A DNA stretch of 64,000 nt from CADEED01 sp035502995 (lineage in GTDB: Bacteria; Pseudomonadota; Gammaproteobacteria; Steroidobacterales; Steroidobacteraceae), in NCBI GenBank assembly GCA_035502995.1, contig DATJTW010000023.1, forward strand, positions 1 to 64,000, given 5' to 3'. How positions within the stretch are numbered: the stretch's first letter is position 1; each line of letters begins with the position of its first letter. Both the position numbers and the translations under genes were made by a program. The notes beneath the pieces were generated by a model, which ran no database searches, had not been told where the DNA came from, and saw only the letters and a list, made by a program, of their open reading frames with translations. Shown here piece after piece: positions 33,769 through 41,893 of the stretch.

Positions 33769-35373
33769 ATGAAAACTCCCGTCTTCTATCTCGTCGCGCT
33801 CGCGATGTCGGCTTCCGCCTTCAGCCAGACATCCGTCCCCGCTGCTCCCACACTCACTGCCGGCGCGGAGTTCAAAGGCCTGCGCTTTGACTGGAACCCC
33901 GTCCCCGGCGCAACCCGGTATGAACTCGAGTATCGCGCTCACCAGAACAGCTCGTTCGTCCAGCAAGGCGATGATCTCGCGGCTACCGCTACGTCCACGC
34001 GATTCACCTTCGCGCTGCATCTCTACGACTGGACTTACGCGCGCTACCGGCTCGCCGCGTGCAACAGCGCCGGCTGCTCGAGGTCGGCGGAGGTCTCGGT
34101 CTCCAACCTGCGCCGTGACGCCGTCGGCTACTTCAAGGCGGCGCAACCCGTGAGAAACGCGAGGTTCGGCGGCGACGTCGACATCTCTCCGGACGGCTAC
34201 AGCTACGTCGTCTCGGCACCGGGCGAGACAACCAACTACACCGACGACTTCACCGACGGCGGCGCCGTCTACGCCTTCCAGCGCGGATCGAACGGCGACT
34301 GGGTGCAGCGCGTGCGCATCGACGCCCAGGCGCATGTCGAGACCGGCTCCGGCATCGCGCTCGAGGTCGCGACCAGCGGCAGCGGCAACACCATCGCGGT
34401 GGGCATTCCCACCGACGAACATGTACCGTTCGACGGGCGATACGGCCGAGTCGATATCTACCACACCAACGGCACTGTCTGGGCGCACAAGACCCTTCCG
34501 CGAACCACGTCATACACCGTGGGCAGCAGCGTGGGCCTCAGCGAGAACGGCTACATCCTCGCGGTCGGACTCCAGGACAACGACAACAGCGTCGCGATCT
34601 GGAAGAGCGTCAATGGGGTGTGGCAGAACCTGCGCAACTTGCCGTTGAACAGGACGGGCGATCACTACGAGTTCTGCGGGCATGCGCTGCTGAGTCGCGA
34701 TGGAAAGACCGTCGCCGAACTCTGCAACGACGGCATCGGCGACACGCGGCGCGACTACGTGCGCCTGTTCACCGGCAGCAACTGGACCGTGCGCAAGGAG
34801 ATAGAGCTCGGCCCGGATTCGGACGGTGCCTATTTCGCGAACGGCTTCGCGATCGATGCGACGGCCGACACGGTGGCCGTGCAGTTCAATCTACCCGTGG
34901 ACGAATTGGAGGGCACCGATGGCTTCGTGAAGGTATTCAAGCGCAGCAGCGGCGTGTATTCGCAAGCCGCAAAGTTGAGCCCGGGGGCCTGGCGCAATGA
35001 CACGATCCGGCGCTTGTACGGCGACTCGATCTCCCTCAGCGGTGACGGCAGCACGCTCACCGTGGGTGATACCTACGACAACGGCAACGGCTTCGGCCCG
35101 CGCGCCGCGCCACTCAGCAGCGGCACGGCAGCGACCGGCGCCGTCTACGTCTATCGACTGACGGATTCGTGGAAGCTCGCGAACATGGTCAAGCCGAACT
35201 ACTACCCGGGCCCGGGGACGTCGTTCTTCTTCGGAGACGTCGCCGCGCTCAGCAACACCGGCAGGACCTTGCTGGTCGCGACGCCGGGTGAAAGCAGCAC
35301 CGCGAAGGGCATCGACGGTGACTGGGCGAACGACGATGGCCCCGCGAACGCCGGGGCCGTGTTCATGTATTGA
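33769..35373 (+). CDS. Secreted FN3-like plus beta-propeller (FG-GAP-like) protein, paralogue A
   Basis: A 534-residue exported protein. The signal peptide (ALAMSASAFS-Q) is followed by a fibronectin type III-like module (residues ~25-105: APTLTAGAEFKGLRFDWNPVPGATRYELEYRA...YARYRLAACNSAGCS) and then repeats of about 55 residues resembling FG-GAP/integrin-alpha blades (VDISPDGYSYVVSAPGE, VGLSENGYILAVGLQDNDN, ISLSGDGSTLTVGDTYDNG). The second half mirrors the gene at 44040 almost motif for motif. Likely a surface or secreted binding protein. Transcription appears RpoN-dependent, so an enhancer-binding activator should control it. A strong bidirectional hairpin follows the stop. Confidence 0.78.
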   Translation: MKTPVFYLVALAMSASAFSQTSVPAAPTLTAGAEFKGLRFDWNPVPGATRYELEYRAHQNSSFVQQGDDLAATATSTRFTFALHLYDWTYARYRLAACNSAGCSRSAEVSVSNLRRDAVGYFKAAQPVRNARFGGDVDISPDGYSYVVSAPGETTNYTDDFTDGGAVYAFQRGSNGDWVQRVRIDAQAHVETGSGIALEVATSGSGNTIAVGIPTDEHVPFDGRYGRVDIYHTNGTVWAHKTLPRTTSYTVGSSVGLSENGYILAVGLQDNDNSVAIWKSVNGVWQNLRNLPLNRTGDHYEFCGHALLSRDGKTVAELCNDGIGDTRRDYVRLFTGSNWTVRKEIELGPDSDGAYFANGFAIDATADTVAVQFNLPVDELEGTDGFVKVFKRSSGVYSQAAKLSPGAWRNDTIRRLYGDSISLSGDGSTLTVGDTYDNGNGFGPRAAPLSSGTAATGAVYVYRLTDSWKLANMVKPNYYPGPGTSFFFGDVAALSNTGRTLLVATPGESSTAKGIDGDWANDDGPANAGAVFMY

Positions 35374-35394
35374 GTCGAGCGACCGAAAGGCCGG

Positions 35395-35428
35395 CGGCCG
35401 CGCTGCGAGTCATCGCGCAGCGCGGCCG
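35395..35428. terminator. Bidirectional hairpin between convergent genes
   Basis: A 13-base stem CGGCCGCGCTGCG / CGCAGCGCGGCCG with an 8-base loop lies between the propeller gene and the convergent VOC gene. Confidence 0.75.
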
Positions 35429-35429
35429 T

Positions 35430-35855
35430 TCAGGCCGGTGACCTCATCAGGTTGACCATCCACGGCTTGCCATAGCGATCCGTGAACATCGCGAAGCGCA
35501 GCGCCCACGGAGATTCGCCGAGCGGCATCTCCACCTTGCCACCCGCGGACATCGCGGCGTAGACGCGCTCGGCTTCCTCGATGGAGTCGACGTCGATGTT
35601 GACGGTGGTGTCGTTGCGGGCTTCGCTGGTCTCGGGGCCCATGACGTTGTCGGAACCCATGATCGAGGCGCCGCCGGCGACCAGGTGGATGTTGGCGATC
35701 TTGTCCATGGCGGCGGGAGGGAGGTGCTGGTCGGCGCCAGGCATCTGGCCGTAGGTGGACACTGAGATGACGGTGCCGTTGAGGGCCTTGGCGTAGAAGT
35801 TGAAGGCTTCGCGGCAACGGCCGTGGGGGAACATGAGGTAGGGGATAAGTTTCAT
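35430..35855 (-). CDS. VOC family protein (PhnB/3-demethylubiquinone methyltransferase-like fold)
   Basis: A 141-residue cytoplasmic protein of the vicinal oxygen chelate superfamily, PhnB/YjdN-type: KLIPYLMFPHGRCREAFNFYAKALNG at the start, and WALRFAMFTDRYGKPWMVNL at the end. The start at 35855 has GGAGG nine bases upstream; a longer frame adds 18 unlikely residues. Many members are resistance or unknown-function proteins; metal ligands are not all evident. It ends one base after the hairpin terminator. Confidence 0.85.
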   Translation of the reverse strand: MKLIPYLMFPHGRCREAFNFYAKALNGTVISVSTYGQMPGADQHLPPAAMDKIANIHLVAGGASIMGSDNVMGPETSEARNDTTVNIDVDSIEEAERVYAAMSAGGKVEMPLGESPWALRFAMFTDRYGKPWMVNLMRSPA

Positions 35856-36119
35856 TGGTGGCCTCCAGGTAGTACGCCTTAGTCGAATGAAAGGGGTGAG
35901 GATCGACATTTAACTAAGGGTTCCATCAGAGAGCAGCGACCTTTTGAACAGAATCGCGTCATGCTCAAGTCGATCCACTTCAGCAGACGAATTGGTACCT
36001 CAATTGAGAACAGCGCAGTTGCGTGGAGACGCGGCGTTCGGGTTCGCATATCAAGGCGCCGCCTCAACTCAGCAGATACGCTGCGCGTGATTAAAGCTGA
36101 AAATCCCGCGATCTTTGGG
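35856..36119. other. Left boundary of the AT-richer island
   Basis: Composition drops visibly in GC from about 35.88 kb. No gene, tRNA or repeat is evident in these ~260 bases. Confidence 0.4.
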
Positions 36120-37253
36120 CTAAAGCTTCGTGGCTTCTCGCAACCGTTCGTAAAATTGCTTCTCGCCAGACGATCCAGGCGGGAAAACGATAACTGATAG
36201 GTCCCCGTCCGACAGATTTACTTGCTCAAGAAGTGCGAGAACTTCGTCACGGGTGATGACCGGATCCGTTTCATTCGGCCTAGGATTTCTCTGAAGATAA
36301 AAATTTTTGAGCAAACGTATCAGCGCTCGAAATCCGTTGGTCCTTGGGAGCATGTTTCCCTTTTCACGGCTTTTCCAAGCGGTAGGCCATCGCATGGCAA
36401 CACCAGAAAAAAATTCGATCAGGATCCGGGCGATTTGGTCTTCTTGCTCTGTTATCCAGAGCCATCGAAACGGCGTCTCTAAATACGAATCATCGTCACG
36501 ATGTATCGTTTTCCCCTTTGCCAGCCGTTGGCGATCTTCCAATGGATTCTTCGAAATGAAAGGGAGCAGCGCATTAACAACAGTTGCCTGCGCTAGTGTC
36601 TCCCCTGTTCTGCCAGGCGTAGCGGAGCCGAGACGCTTTATCGAATGGAGGAATGGGCTAGAGCTGTGCCGATCCAATGCCACGGTTATATCGTGGCACG
36701 ACCTTTGCGGACTACGAGCCTTGGAGTAATCAAGCAAGTCGTAGACAAGACTGCGATTCACTTTTGTTTGGGCGAGATTGACGGTCGCGAATACGTACGC
36801 CTGATCCGCAATATCCGCTTCGACAAAAATCGAAACCGGTACATCGAAAAAGTCGCCCGAAAATCCTTTTAGGCCTTCAATTCGATGTTGTCCGTCCAGA
36901 ATTTTTGCTATTTCGAAGAAACGGATTGTCTCACCTGTCTCGTCGTTAATCCCTTCGAAGAGAACCAATTCCATTTTCTCATCATCGAATCTTGCGCAGC
37001 TACCAGGGACAGCCAACACCACCGAAGTGGGAAACGTTCCATCTATGCCGTTCACGAATTGCTTGATTTCGGTGACGCGATCCGGGGAAAGTTTTCGTTG
37101 AATCCCGACGTATCGATCGAGTTCCGTCTCGATGCGCCGCATGTCGGCAAATGAAATCTGAATGAGATCTTTGTGCGACATCACACCCGCATAAAATTCG
37201 CCGATCGGTTGCCGAACTCGAACAGCGGGCACACGGACACCTGAGTCTTCCAT
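36120..37253 (-). CDS. DGQHR-domain protein (DndB/Dpd-like superfamily)
   Basis: A 377-residue cytoplasmic protein with the signature ILDGQHRIEGL at residues 118-128 inside the DGQHR fold (FVNGIDGTFPTSVVLAVPG before it, FATVNLAQTKVNRSLVYDLLD after). The superfamily includes DndB, the regulator of DNA phosphorothioation, and many proteins in phage-defence islands, so DNA-linked defence is probable but the activity is unknown. No dndACDE genes are present. It starts four bases after the stop of the membrane-protein gene, so the two form an operon. Composition is clearly AT-richer than the surrounding genome. MSHKDLIQ (37181) is a possible shorter start. Confidence 0.8.
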   Translation of the reverse strand: MEDSGVRVPAVRVRQPIGEFYAGVMSHKDLIQISFADMRRIETELDRYVGIQRKLSPDRVTEIKQFVNGIDGTFPTSVVLAVPGSCARFDDEKMELVLFEGINDETGETIRFFEIAKILDGQHRIEGLKGFSGDFFDVPVSIFVEADIADQAYVFATVNLAQTKVNRSLVYDLLDYSKARSPQRSCHDITVALDRHSSSPFLHSIKRLGSATPGRTGETLAQATVVNALLPFISKNPLEDRQRLAKGKTIHRDDDSYLETPFRWLWITEQEDQIARILIEFFSGVAMRWPTAWKSREKGNMLPRTNGFRALIRLLKNFYLQRNPRPNETDPVITRDEVLALLEQVNLSDGDLSVIVFPPGSSGEKQFYERLREATKL

Positions 37254-37257
37254 CGGA

Positions 37258-37800
37258 CTACCCTAACTTCCGGAGAATCGCTTCTCCGCTTGGAGGTGGA
37301 CTCGGGACCTCTAGTGATTTCATGAATTTGTCGTACACCAAACTCACATACCAAATGAGTAGCCCGATCACATAGCAAGACAGTGCCCAGGTGTTTACAA
37401 ACTCCATGTTCGCGATTCCGCCGGACTTTGCGCGCCCGTAGATGTATCCCGAGCCAAGCACGATAGCTACTTGTAATCCTGCTAGAAAAAAATAAAAGAC
37501 CTTGTGGCGTCGCGCCTGCCAAACAAAAACCATTACATATAAAGCCGGTGCGATGAGCGCGAGGATGTACACAAAGATCTCAGTCGAGATGAACGCCTCT
37601 GCAATCACCTCTCGCGAGTAGCTGATGGTTGGTTTTGCGCCCCTGTTGTCGACGAGACGAGTAAATACGAGAAACAGGAGGGCGGCGTTAGAGACAAAAA
37701 ACGTGAAAACCGCTTCATATAGCGACACGCAAAGCGGATGTTTGGTGAAAAATTTCTTGAGAGTGCCGCGAGCTTCTGCCCAATTCGGAAGCTGGATCAT
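37258..37800 (-). CDS. Four-helix membrane protein of the defence island
   Basis: A 180-residue protein. Hydrophobic segments lie at about residues 27-48, 74-95, 102-120 and 138-158, with a cytoplasmic-looking N-terminal ~25 residues and a Pro-rich tail (KSLEVPSPPPSGEAILRKLG). No family is recognised. It precedes the DGQHR gene by four bases and is probably cotranscribed with it. A membrane protein beside a DNA-binding or sensing gene in a restriction island is a common layout for abortive-infection modules; that role is inference. AT-richer than the host genome. Confidence 0.65.
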   Translation of the reverse strand: MIQLPNWAEARGTLKKFFTKHPLCVSLYEAVFTFFVSNAALLFLVFTRLVDNRGAKPTISYSREVIAEAFISTEIFVYILALIAPALYVMVFVWQARRHKVFYFFLAGLQVAIVLGSGYIYGRAKSGGIANMEFVNTWALSCYVIGLLIWYVSLVYDKFMKSLEVPSPPPSGEAILRKLG

Positions 37801-37893
37801 ATTCTGGTCGCCGTCCCTTGCACGGTCGCTCGAATGTCGAGCTAACTATCAGTGCGGCGATAGAGTATGCCGTTTCGTCGGAAAGGCAAATCT

Positions 37894-37950
37894 GACAATC
37901 GCCGGCCGTTTGTATCGGCTTCGACGATTGTCCGGCTGACAAAGTTTGTC
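37894..37950 (-). promoter_or_regulatory. Dyads GACAATCG/CGATTGTC and GACAAAGTTTGTC upstream of the membrane/DGQHR operon
   Basis: GACAATCG (37894-37901) pairs with CGATTGTC (37925-37932), and a perfect dyad GACAAA-G-TTTGTC lies at 37938-37950. Both lie in the gap before the membrane-protein gene. GACAAAGTT recurs just upstream of the endonuclease gene (39343-39351). Confidence 0.45.
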
Positions 37951-37979
37951 GGGGATCGGAGGTCCCCGGTCACCTAACG

Positions 37980-38672
37980 CTATTTCGCGGCGCGTTTGTG
38001 CGGTCGGCCGCCAATGGTGGCATAGCCCTTGGCACGGCGTCGCTTAGGAAATGCGACCACGTTGCTACTGTTATTAGAGTATGTCTTCCACGTGATGTCA
38101 TATTGCCCGGCTTGGTTTCCCCACCCAGCCCATCCTTTCCGTGTGCCTCGAGCGAAGAGCTCGAGAAAGGGGCCGGGGCTGCAAGACTCAATCAAGTCAT
38201 AAAGAGCGTCGGGCTTCCTACTGTGCTCCTGTTTCATAGACTTAATGATGTTCACTTGCCTGCGGCCAGGCGCAAGCGTCCGCATTGATCCTCTCGTGCC
38301 AAAGAGCACAACTTCAGTCGTGTTCCGGAAGTAAAACCCCACCCCGCGGCCATCAGGTCCGCCGTCCTTCCGAACCTTGTGCCAAATAATGTTTGATTTG
38401 TAGGTGAAGCCCCAGGCCTTCATTACTTCAAGGCCGTCGGGCAAGAGAGCGTTCGGCACCCACAAATAAAGGTGCGCGGGCGTCTGCGCCGCCATTGCAA
38501 CGGGAATCTCGCAGATGTCTCGCAGCGACATCGTTGGATATCGATTGAGCCTCTTGTGTTCAGGCGCCATCTTTCCTGTGCGATTCGTAAATTGCCACGG
38601 AGGATCCGCCAGAATGGTTGAGAATTTCTGACCGTCAATCGCATCCAAAAATGTGGCATTAGCTTCTGTCAC
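37980..38672 (-). CDS. MT-A70 family adenine-N6 DNA methyltransferase
   Basis: A 230-residue SAM-dependent methyltransferase with the catalytic DPPW at residues 23-26, followed by the MT-A70 pattern HLYLWVPNALLPDGLEVMKAWGFTYKSNIIWHKV and FRNTTEVVLFGTRG. Methylates adenine N6. GTG at 38672 overlaps the TGA of the endonuclease gene (GTGA), giving a restriction-modification pair translated from one mRNA, so it should protect the host site cut by its partner. The C-terminus is basic (PKRRRAKGYATIGGRPHKRAAK). An ATG 51 bases earlier would overlap the endonuclease gene further. Confidence 0.9.
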   Translation of the reverse strand: MTEANATFLDAIDGQKFSTILADPPWQFTNRTGKMAPEHKRLNRYPTMSLRDICEIPVAMAAQTPAHLYLWVPNALLPDGLEVMKAWGFTYKSNIIWHKVRKDGGPDGRGVGFYFRNTTEVVLFGTRGSMRTLAPGRRQVNIIKSMKQEHSRKPDALYDLIESCSPGPFLELFARGTRKGWAGWGNQAGQYDITWKTYSNNSSNVVAFPKRRRAKGYATIGGRPHKRAAK

Positions 38673-39328
38673 TCGCCCTCCACGAAAAGCTTCTTTCCGA
38701 TCCCGATGACTATCACAGGGCATCCTGCCCCACCGCCGCCCGCAATTCGCGGAAGGATCTTCGACATATGGGTTGTTGAGTTTCCGTACGATTTCCCACG
38801 TCCAAGCTTGTTCGCCACGTCCTGAAGTTCATCGCATCGAGTGAACACAATCCCAACACTGATTGCGCGCAAGTCGAAAAGCAATCTGAAATTGTTCAAG
38901 TCTCGATCAAAAAACGGGTCTTTGTTATTCCATTCGACTTCGAGTGCGACACAATTTTTATAGCAATCGACTTTGTGGGTTGGCGACTCATATTTGTTGT
39001 CGTCAACAGTAACGGCGGTCTTGAATTGCTTTTCTACCCACCCTCGCTTTCCAAGGAAAGAATCAACCCAGATAGAAAGTTCGCTACGGTTGCCGCCACG
39101 CTGCTTCATCCAAGACTCTTTCAGCTTGAACGAACGCAGCATCGCAAGAAGGTCGTCCCACTCCGCGGGGAAATCATGCTTCAAGATCGCTGACGCATGC
39201 TTCCACTCATGGATTTCATACAAATCGCGAACGTCTTTAGGGAAATGACCAGCCAATTGCGCCTCCACAGCGGCGCATTCGATCAGATCGAATCCGCCAT
39301 CGCAACGGCGCCGGGATTGGTCGCACAA
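38669..39328 (-). CDS. BglII/BstYI family type II restriction endonuclease
   Basis: A 219-residue protein ending in a 4-base overlap with the methyltransferase. The catalytic region HKVDCYKNCVALEVEWNNKDPFFDRDLNNFR places Asp 121, Glu 130 and Glu 132 with the spacing of the BglII active site (Asp 84, Glu 93, Gln 95), and the KDPFFDRDL string is characteristic of this family. By analogy it would recognise GATC-centred six-base sites (AGATCT or RGATCY); the exact specificity is inference. The annotated start is TTG, so the true N-terminus is uncertain. AT-richer than the genome. Confidence 0.85.
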   Translation of the reverse strand: MCDQSRRRCDGGFDLIECAAVEAQLAGHFPKDVRDLYEIHEWKHASAILKHDFPAEWDDLLAMLRSFKLKESWMKQRGGNRSELSIWVDSFLGKRGWVEKQFKTAVTVDDNKYESPTHKVDCYKNCVALEVEWNNKDPFFDRDLNNFRLLFDLRAISVGIVFTRCDELQDVANKLGRGKSYGNSTTHMSKILPRIAGGGGAGCPVIVIGIGKKLFVEGE

Positions 39329-39691
39329 ATTTGGCCGTTTCCGACAAAGTTACCCAATAGTGGCCGATCGCATGCGCTGGATGAGCCCGCCGTGCGACGC
39401 TGAGGCTGAAGGAAGTAGGCCTGCGACCCTCTGCGCGCACGTAAAGCGCCGCGATCCAAAGGGCGCTCGGTGAAAGGACCGAAGTATGCCCGCGCAACCT
39501 GCTGAAAAATTTGAATCACCAATCGCCCGGCATGCATTTCTGGGCGTCCTCTCGAAAGGGCAGACATACACGACTTTGGTCTTGGCCTTGTGTTCACCAA
39601 CTGCGATCCCTTCGGCCAAGGTCTACTTGTGATGGCCGACCTAGCTGCGCATCATTCCAAGCGACACCATCCAAGAGAGAACGCTGCTCCA
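39329..39691. other. Right boundary of the island, one possible short gene
   Basis: Composition returns toward host GC across this gap. It contains GACAAAGTT (39343-39351) before the endonuclease and a short open frame at 39486. No tRNA or attachment-site duplication was seen. Confidence 0.4.
39486..39632 (+). CDS. Possible 48-residue gene or gene remnant
   Basis: ATG preceded by GAAAGGA at a good distance; product begins MPAQPAEKFESPIARHAFLGVLSKGQTYTTLVLALCSPTAIPSAKVYL, interrupted here for brevity. It has no signal peptide and no recognised family. Its place at the island edge fits either a small accessory gene or the stump of a host gene cut by the insertion. Confidence 0.3.
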   Translation: MPAQPAEKFESPIARHAFLGVLSKGQTYTTLVLALCSPTAIPSAKVYL

Positions 39692-40930
39692 ATGGCTAAT
39701 ACTCCCTTCTTCCCGGCTCCCATGAAATTGAGCATCCTCACCGCCGCTCTCCAAGAGCTGACGCCCCGCGAAAAGCGCGACCCCGACCCCGATCTCGCCA
39801 TCGAAGAATGGCTCGCCTTCGCCCGCGACATCGGCGCCCCGAACATCCAGCTCTCCTCCGCTCTTCACCCTACGTTGAGCGACGTACCCGCGGAGGCCAT
39901 GCTCGACCCGGTCGCGAACACGCTCGACCTGCGCGCTCCCTTCGACAAGGCCCGCGCGGCCCGCGTGCAGAAGGCGATGGCGGCGAACAAGGTCGGCCTG
40001 TCGGACGTCGGCTACTTCGACAACATGCTGGTCGACGACAAGGCCGCCCGCAAAGCCAAGCACGATTTCATGCTGCGCGTCTTCGACGCCGCGGCGCTGC
40101 TCGGCACGGACGCGGTGTGCGGCTTCGTCGGTCGCAACATCAAGCTCGAGATGGACGAGAACCTCGTCATGTTCGAGCAGGAATTCATCCCCCTCTTAAA
40201 GGAGGCGAAGGCGCGCGGTCTCACGTACCGCGTCGAGCAATGCCCGATGCCAGGCTGGAACGTGCTCGACCGCTGGCACAACAACATCGCCTACGCGCCG
40301 GGTCCCTGGATCGCGCTCCATCGCATCTGCGAGAAACACGGCGTCGGCGACCAGTTCCGCATCCACTACGACCCCTCGCACGCGATCCTCATGGGCCAGG
40401 ACACGCGCTCGCTGTTCCAGTACCTGAAAGACCAGGGCTACGGCTTTCTGATCGGCGGCTTCCACGTGAAAGGGCAGGTGGTCGACTCGAAGGGCGTCTC
40501 GGCCTGGGGCTACGGCGGCCAGACGATGGAACGCGGCGACTGGATCAACGGCAAGATCTCGCCGAACCCGGCGGACCACGTGAACGCCTGGAAGAAGCAG
40601 GTGATCCTCGCCGAGCACGAGCTGCCGGGCACGGCGAAGCACGATCCGCTGGCCTATCTACAGAACCGCACGGTCGACTGGCTGGACCACCAGCTGGCGG
40701 CGCGCGAGCTGCTGTCGATCGATCCGGCGAACACCTATCTGGTCGTCGAGCACGAGTACCCGCCGGCGCGCATCCAGGACAAGGCAAAGCTCGCGCCGAT
40801 CCTCGAGGGCTCGCTCGCCTTCGTGAAGGCGATAGACGAGGCGGCGGCTGCGATGTACTCGCTGCACCAGGTGATGAACAGCCAGGGCATCAAGGTGCAG
40901 GGCGTGGGCCGCGAGGCGTATCGCTCGTAG
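39692..40930 (+). CDS. Sugar phosphate isomerase/epimerase (xylose isomerase-like TIM barrel)
   Basis: A 412-residue TIM-barrel protein of the AP2Ec/xylose isomerase-like superfamily. Metal-ligand-like residues lie in RVEQCPMPGWN (Glu), FRIHYDPSHAI (His/Asp) and IGGFHVKGQVV (His). It probably isomerises or epimerises a sugar or inositol derivative; size and a C-terminal helical extension match the larger oxidoreductase-associated members. Start at 39692 (MANTPFF) has GAGAG upstream; MKLSILTAA at 39722 is also possible. It is the first normal-GC gene after the island. Confidence 0.8.
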   Translation: MANTPFFPAPMKLSILTAALQELTPREKRDPDPDLAIEEWLAFARDIGAPNIQLSSALHPTLSDVPAEAMLDPVANTLDLRAPFDKARAARVQKAMAANKVGLSDVGYFDNMLVDDKAARKAKHDFMLRVFDAAALLGTDAVCGFVGRNIKLEMDENLVMFEQEFIPLLKEAKARGLTYRVEQCPMPGWNVLDRWHNNIAYAPGPWIALHRICEKHGVGDQFRIHYDPSHAILMGQDTRSLFQYLKDQGYGFLIGGFHVKGQVVDSKGVSAWGYGGQTMERGDWINGKISPNPADHVNAWKKQVILAEHELPGTAKHDPLAYLQNRTVDWLDHQLAARELLSIDPANTYLVVEHEYPPARIQDKAKLAPILEGSLAFVKAIDEAAAAMYSLHQVMNSQGIKVQGVGREAYRS

Positions 40931-40961
40931 CGACACGCAACATCGGGCGGATGATCTGGAA

Positions 40962-41822
40962 TCACCGCCCGATCGATTTCCGCAGGAACTGCAGATAGCG
41001 TCGGCGCGCCGCACTGGCGGCCGACGCCCGATAAGCCGACGCATCGGTACGGTCATAGAACGCATGACCGGCTCCGGCGTACTCGAAAGCATCTGCGCGC
41101 GTTCCGGATGCACGGTAGAGGGATGCAAACGCGTCCACGTCTTCCCGCTTCACGATGTAATCGTCAGTGCCGAAATGGATCTGCAGCGGGCATTTCGCGA
41201 CCGTCGGCAGCTCGAGCAGATCCGGCGCGGGATCGTCGCGGTTCTTGTACTCGGGCGGGATCCGCGGCGGCGGGTAGAACGCCACCACACCGCGAACGCG
41301 CGGATCCTCCCCGGCGAGTCGAATCGCACGGATGCCACCGCCGCAGAAGCCAACGGCGCCGAGGCGGTCGGCGTCCACATCGGCGGACGCGCCTAACCAG
41401 TCGACGGCGCCGCGGCTTTCGTCCAGCTCCTCACGCGCGAACGCGCCGGCTCGAAAGCGCCCGGCGCCGCGGTCGTCCGCCTGCAGATCCTGCCAGGTCA
41501 TGCCGGGAACCCTCGAGAAGCGCTGCACGGCGAGCGCCACGAACCCGGCGTGCGCGAGTTCGTCGGCGGTCTCGCGGTGCGTCTGCGGCAGGCCGAATTC
41601 GCCATGCAGCAGCACGACGCCCGGATGGATGCCGCGCCTCGACGGTTTCGCCACGTATCCGCGAACGGGTCCGACCGAGCTCGGAAACGTCACCTCGTCG
41701 CCCTCGATGTGCCGTTGCGCCGCTCTCGCGCGGGCGCCGATCAGCGCGGCGGCGGCCACCGCCAGGCTTCGGGTCAGGAAAGAGCGTCGGGCGGCGCGGC
41801 CGCATTCGTCGAATGTGCACAT
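40962..41822 (-). CDS. Dienelactone hydrolase family protein, Tat leader
   Basis: A 286-residue alpha/beta hydrolase. The N-terminus ARRSFLTRSLAVAAAALIGARARA looks like a Tat leader. The nucleophile is Cys 160 in GFCGGG (Cys typical of dienelactone hydrolases), with Asp near 220 in FGTDDY and His 253 in GAGHAFYD. Cytosolic relatives hydrolyse dienelactone in chlorocatechol breakdown; exported ones have other ester or lactone substrates. It is convergent with the isomerase gene and lies 71 bases from the serine hydrolase on the same strand. Confidence 0.85.
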   Translation of the reverse strand: MCTFDECGRAARRSFLTRSLAVAAAALIGARARAAQRHIEGDEVTFPSSVGPVRGYVAKPSRRGIHPGVVLLHGEFGLPQTHRETADELAHAGFVALAVQRFSRVPGMTWQDLQADDRGAGRFRAGAFAREELDESRGAVDWLGASADVDADRLGAVGFCGGGIRAIRLAGEDPRVRGVVAFYPPPRIPPEYKNRDDPAPDLLELPTVAKCPLQIHFGTDDYIVKREDVDAFASLYRASGTRADAFEYAGAGHAFYDRTDASAYRASAASAARRRYLQFLRKSIGR

Positions 41823-41893
41823 GGCAGGGAGAAGACGTGCGGTCCCGGGAAAAGGTTGCGTCGGCGACGGAGCCGCTTCGTGGCGCCCGGCCG

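Noticed and set aside
36120..37253. Phosphorothioation (Dnd) system
   Set aside because: The DGQHR protein resembles DndB only at the domain level and no dndA, C, D or E gene is present.
35880..39690. Prophage or integrative element
   Set aside because: There is no integrase, recombinase or phage structural gene and no visible flanking direct repeat or tRNA target; only composition and gene content mark the island.
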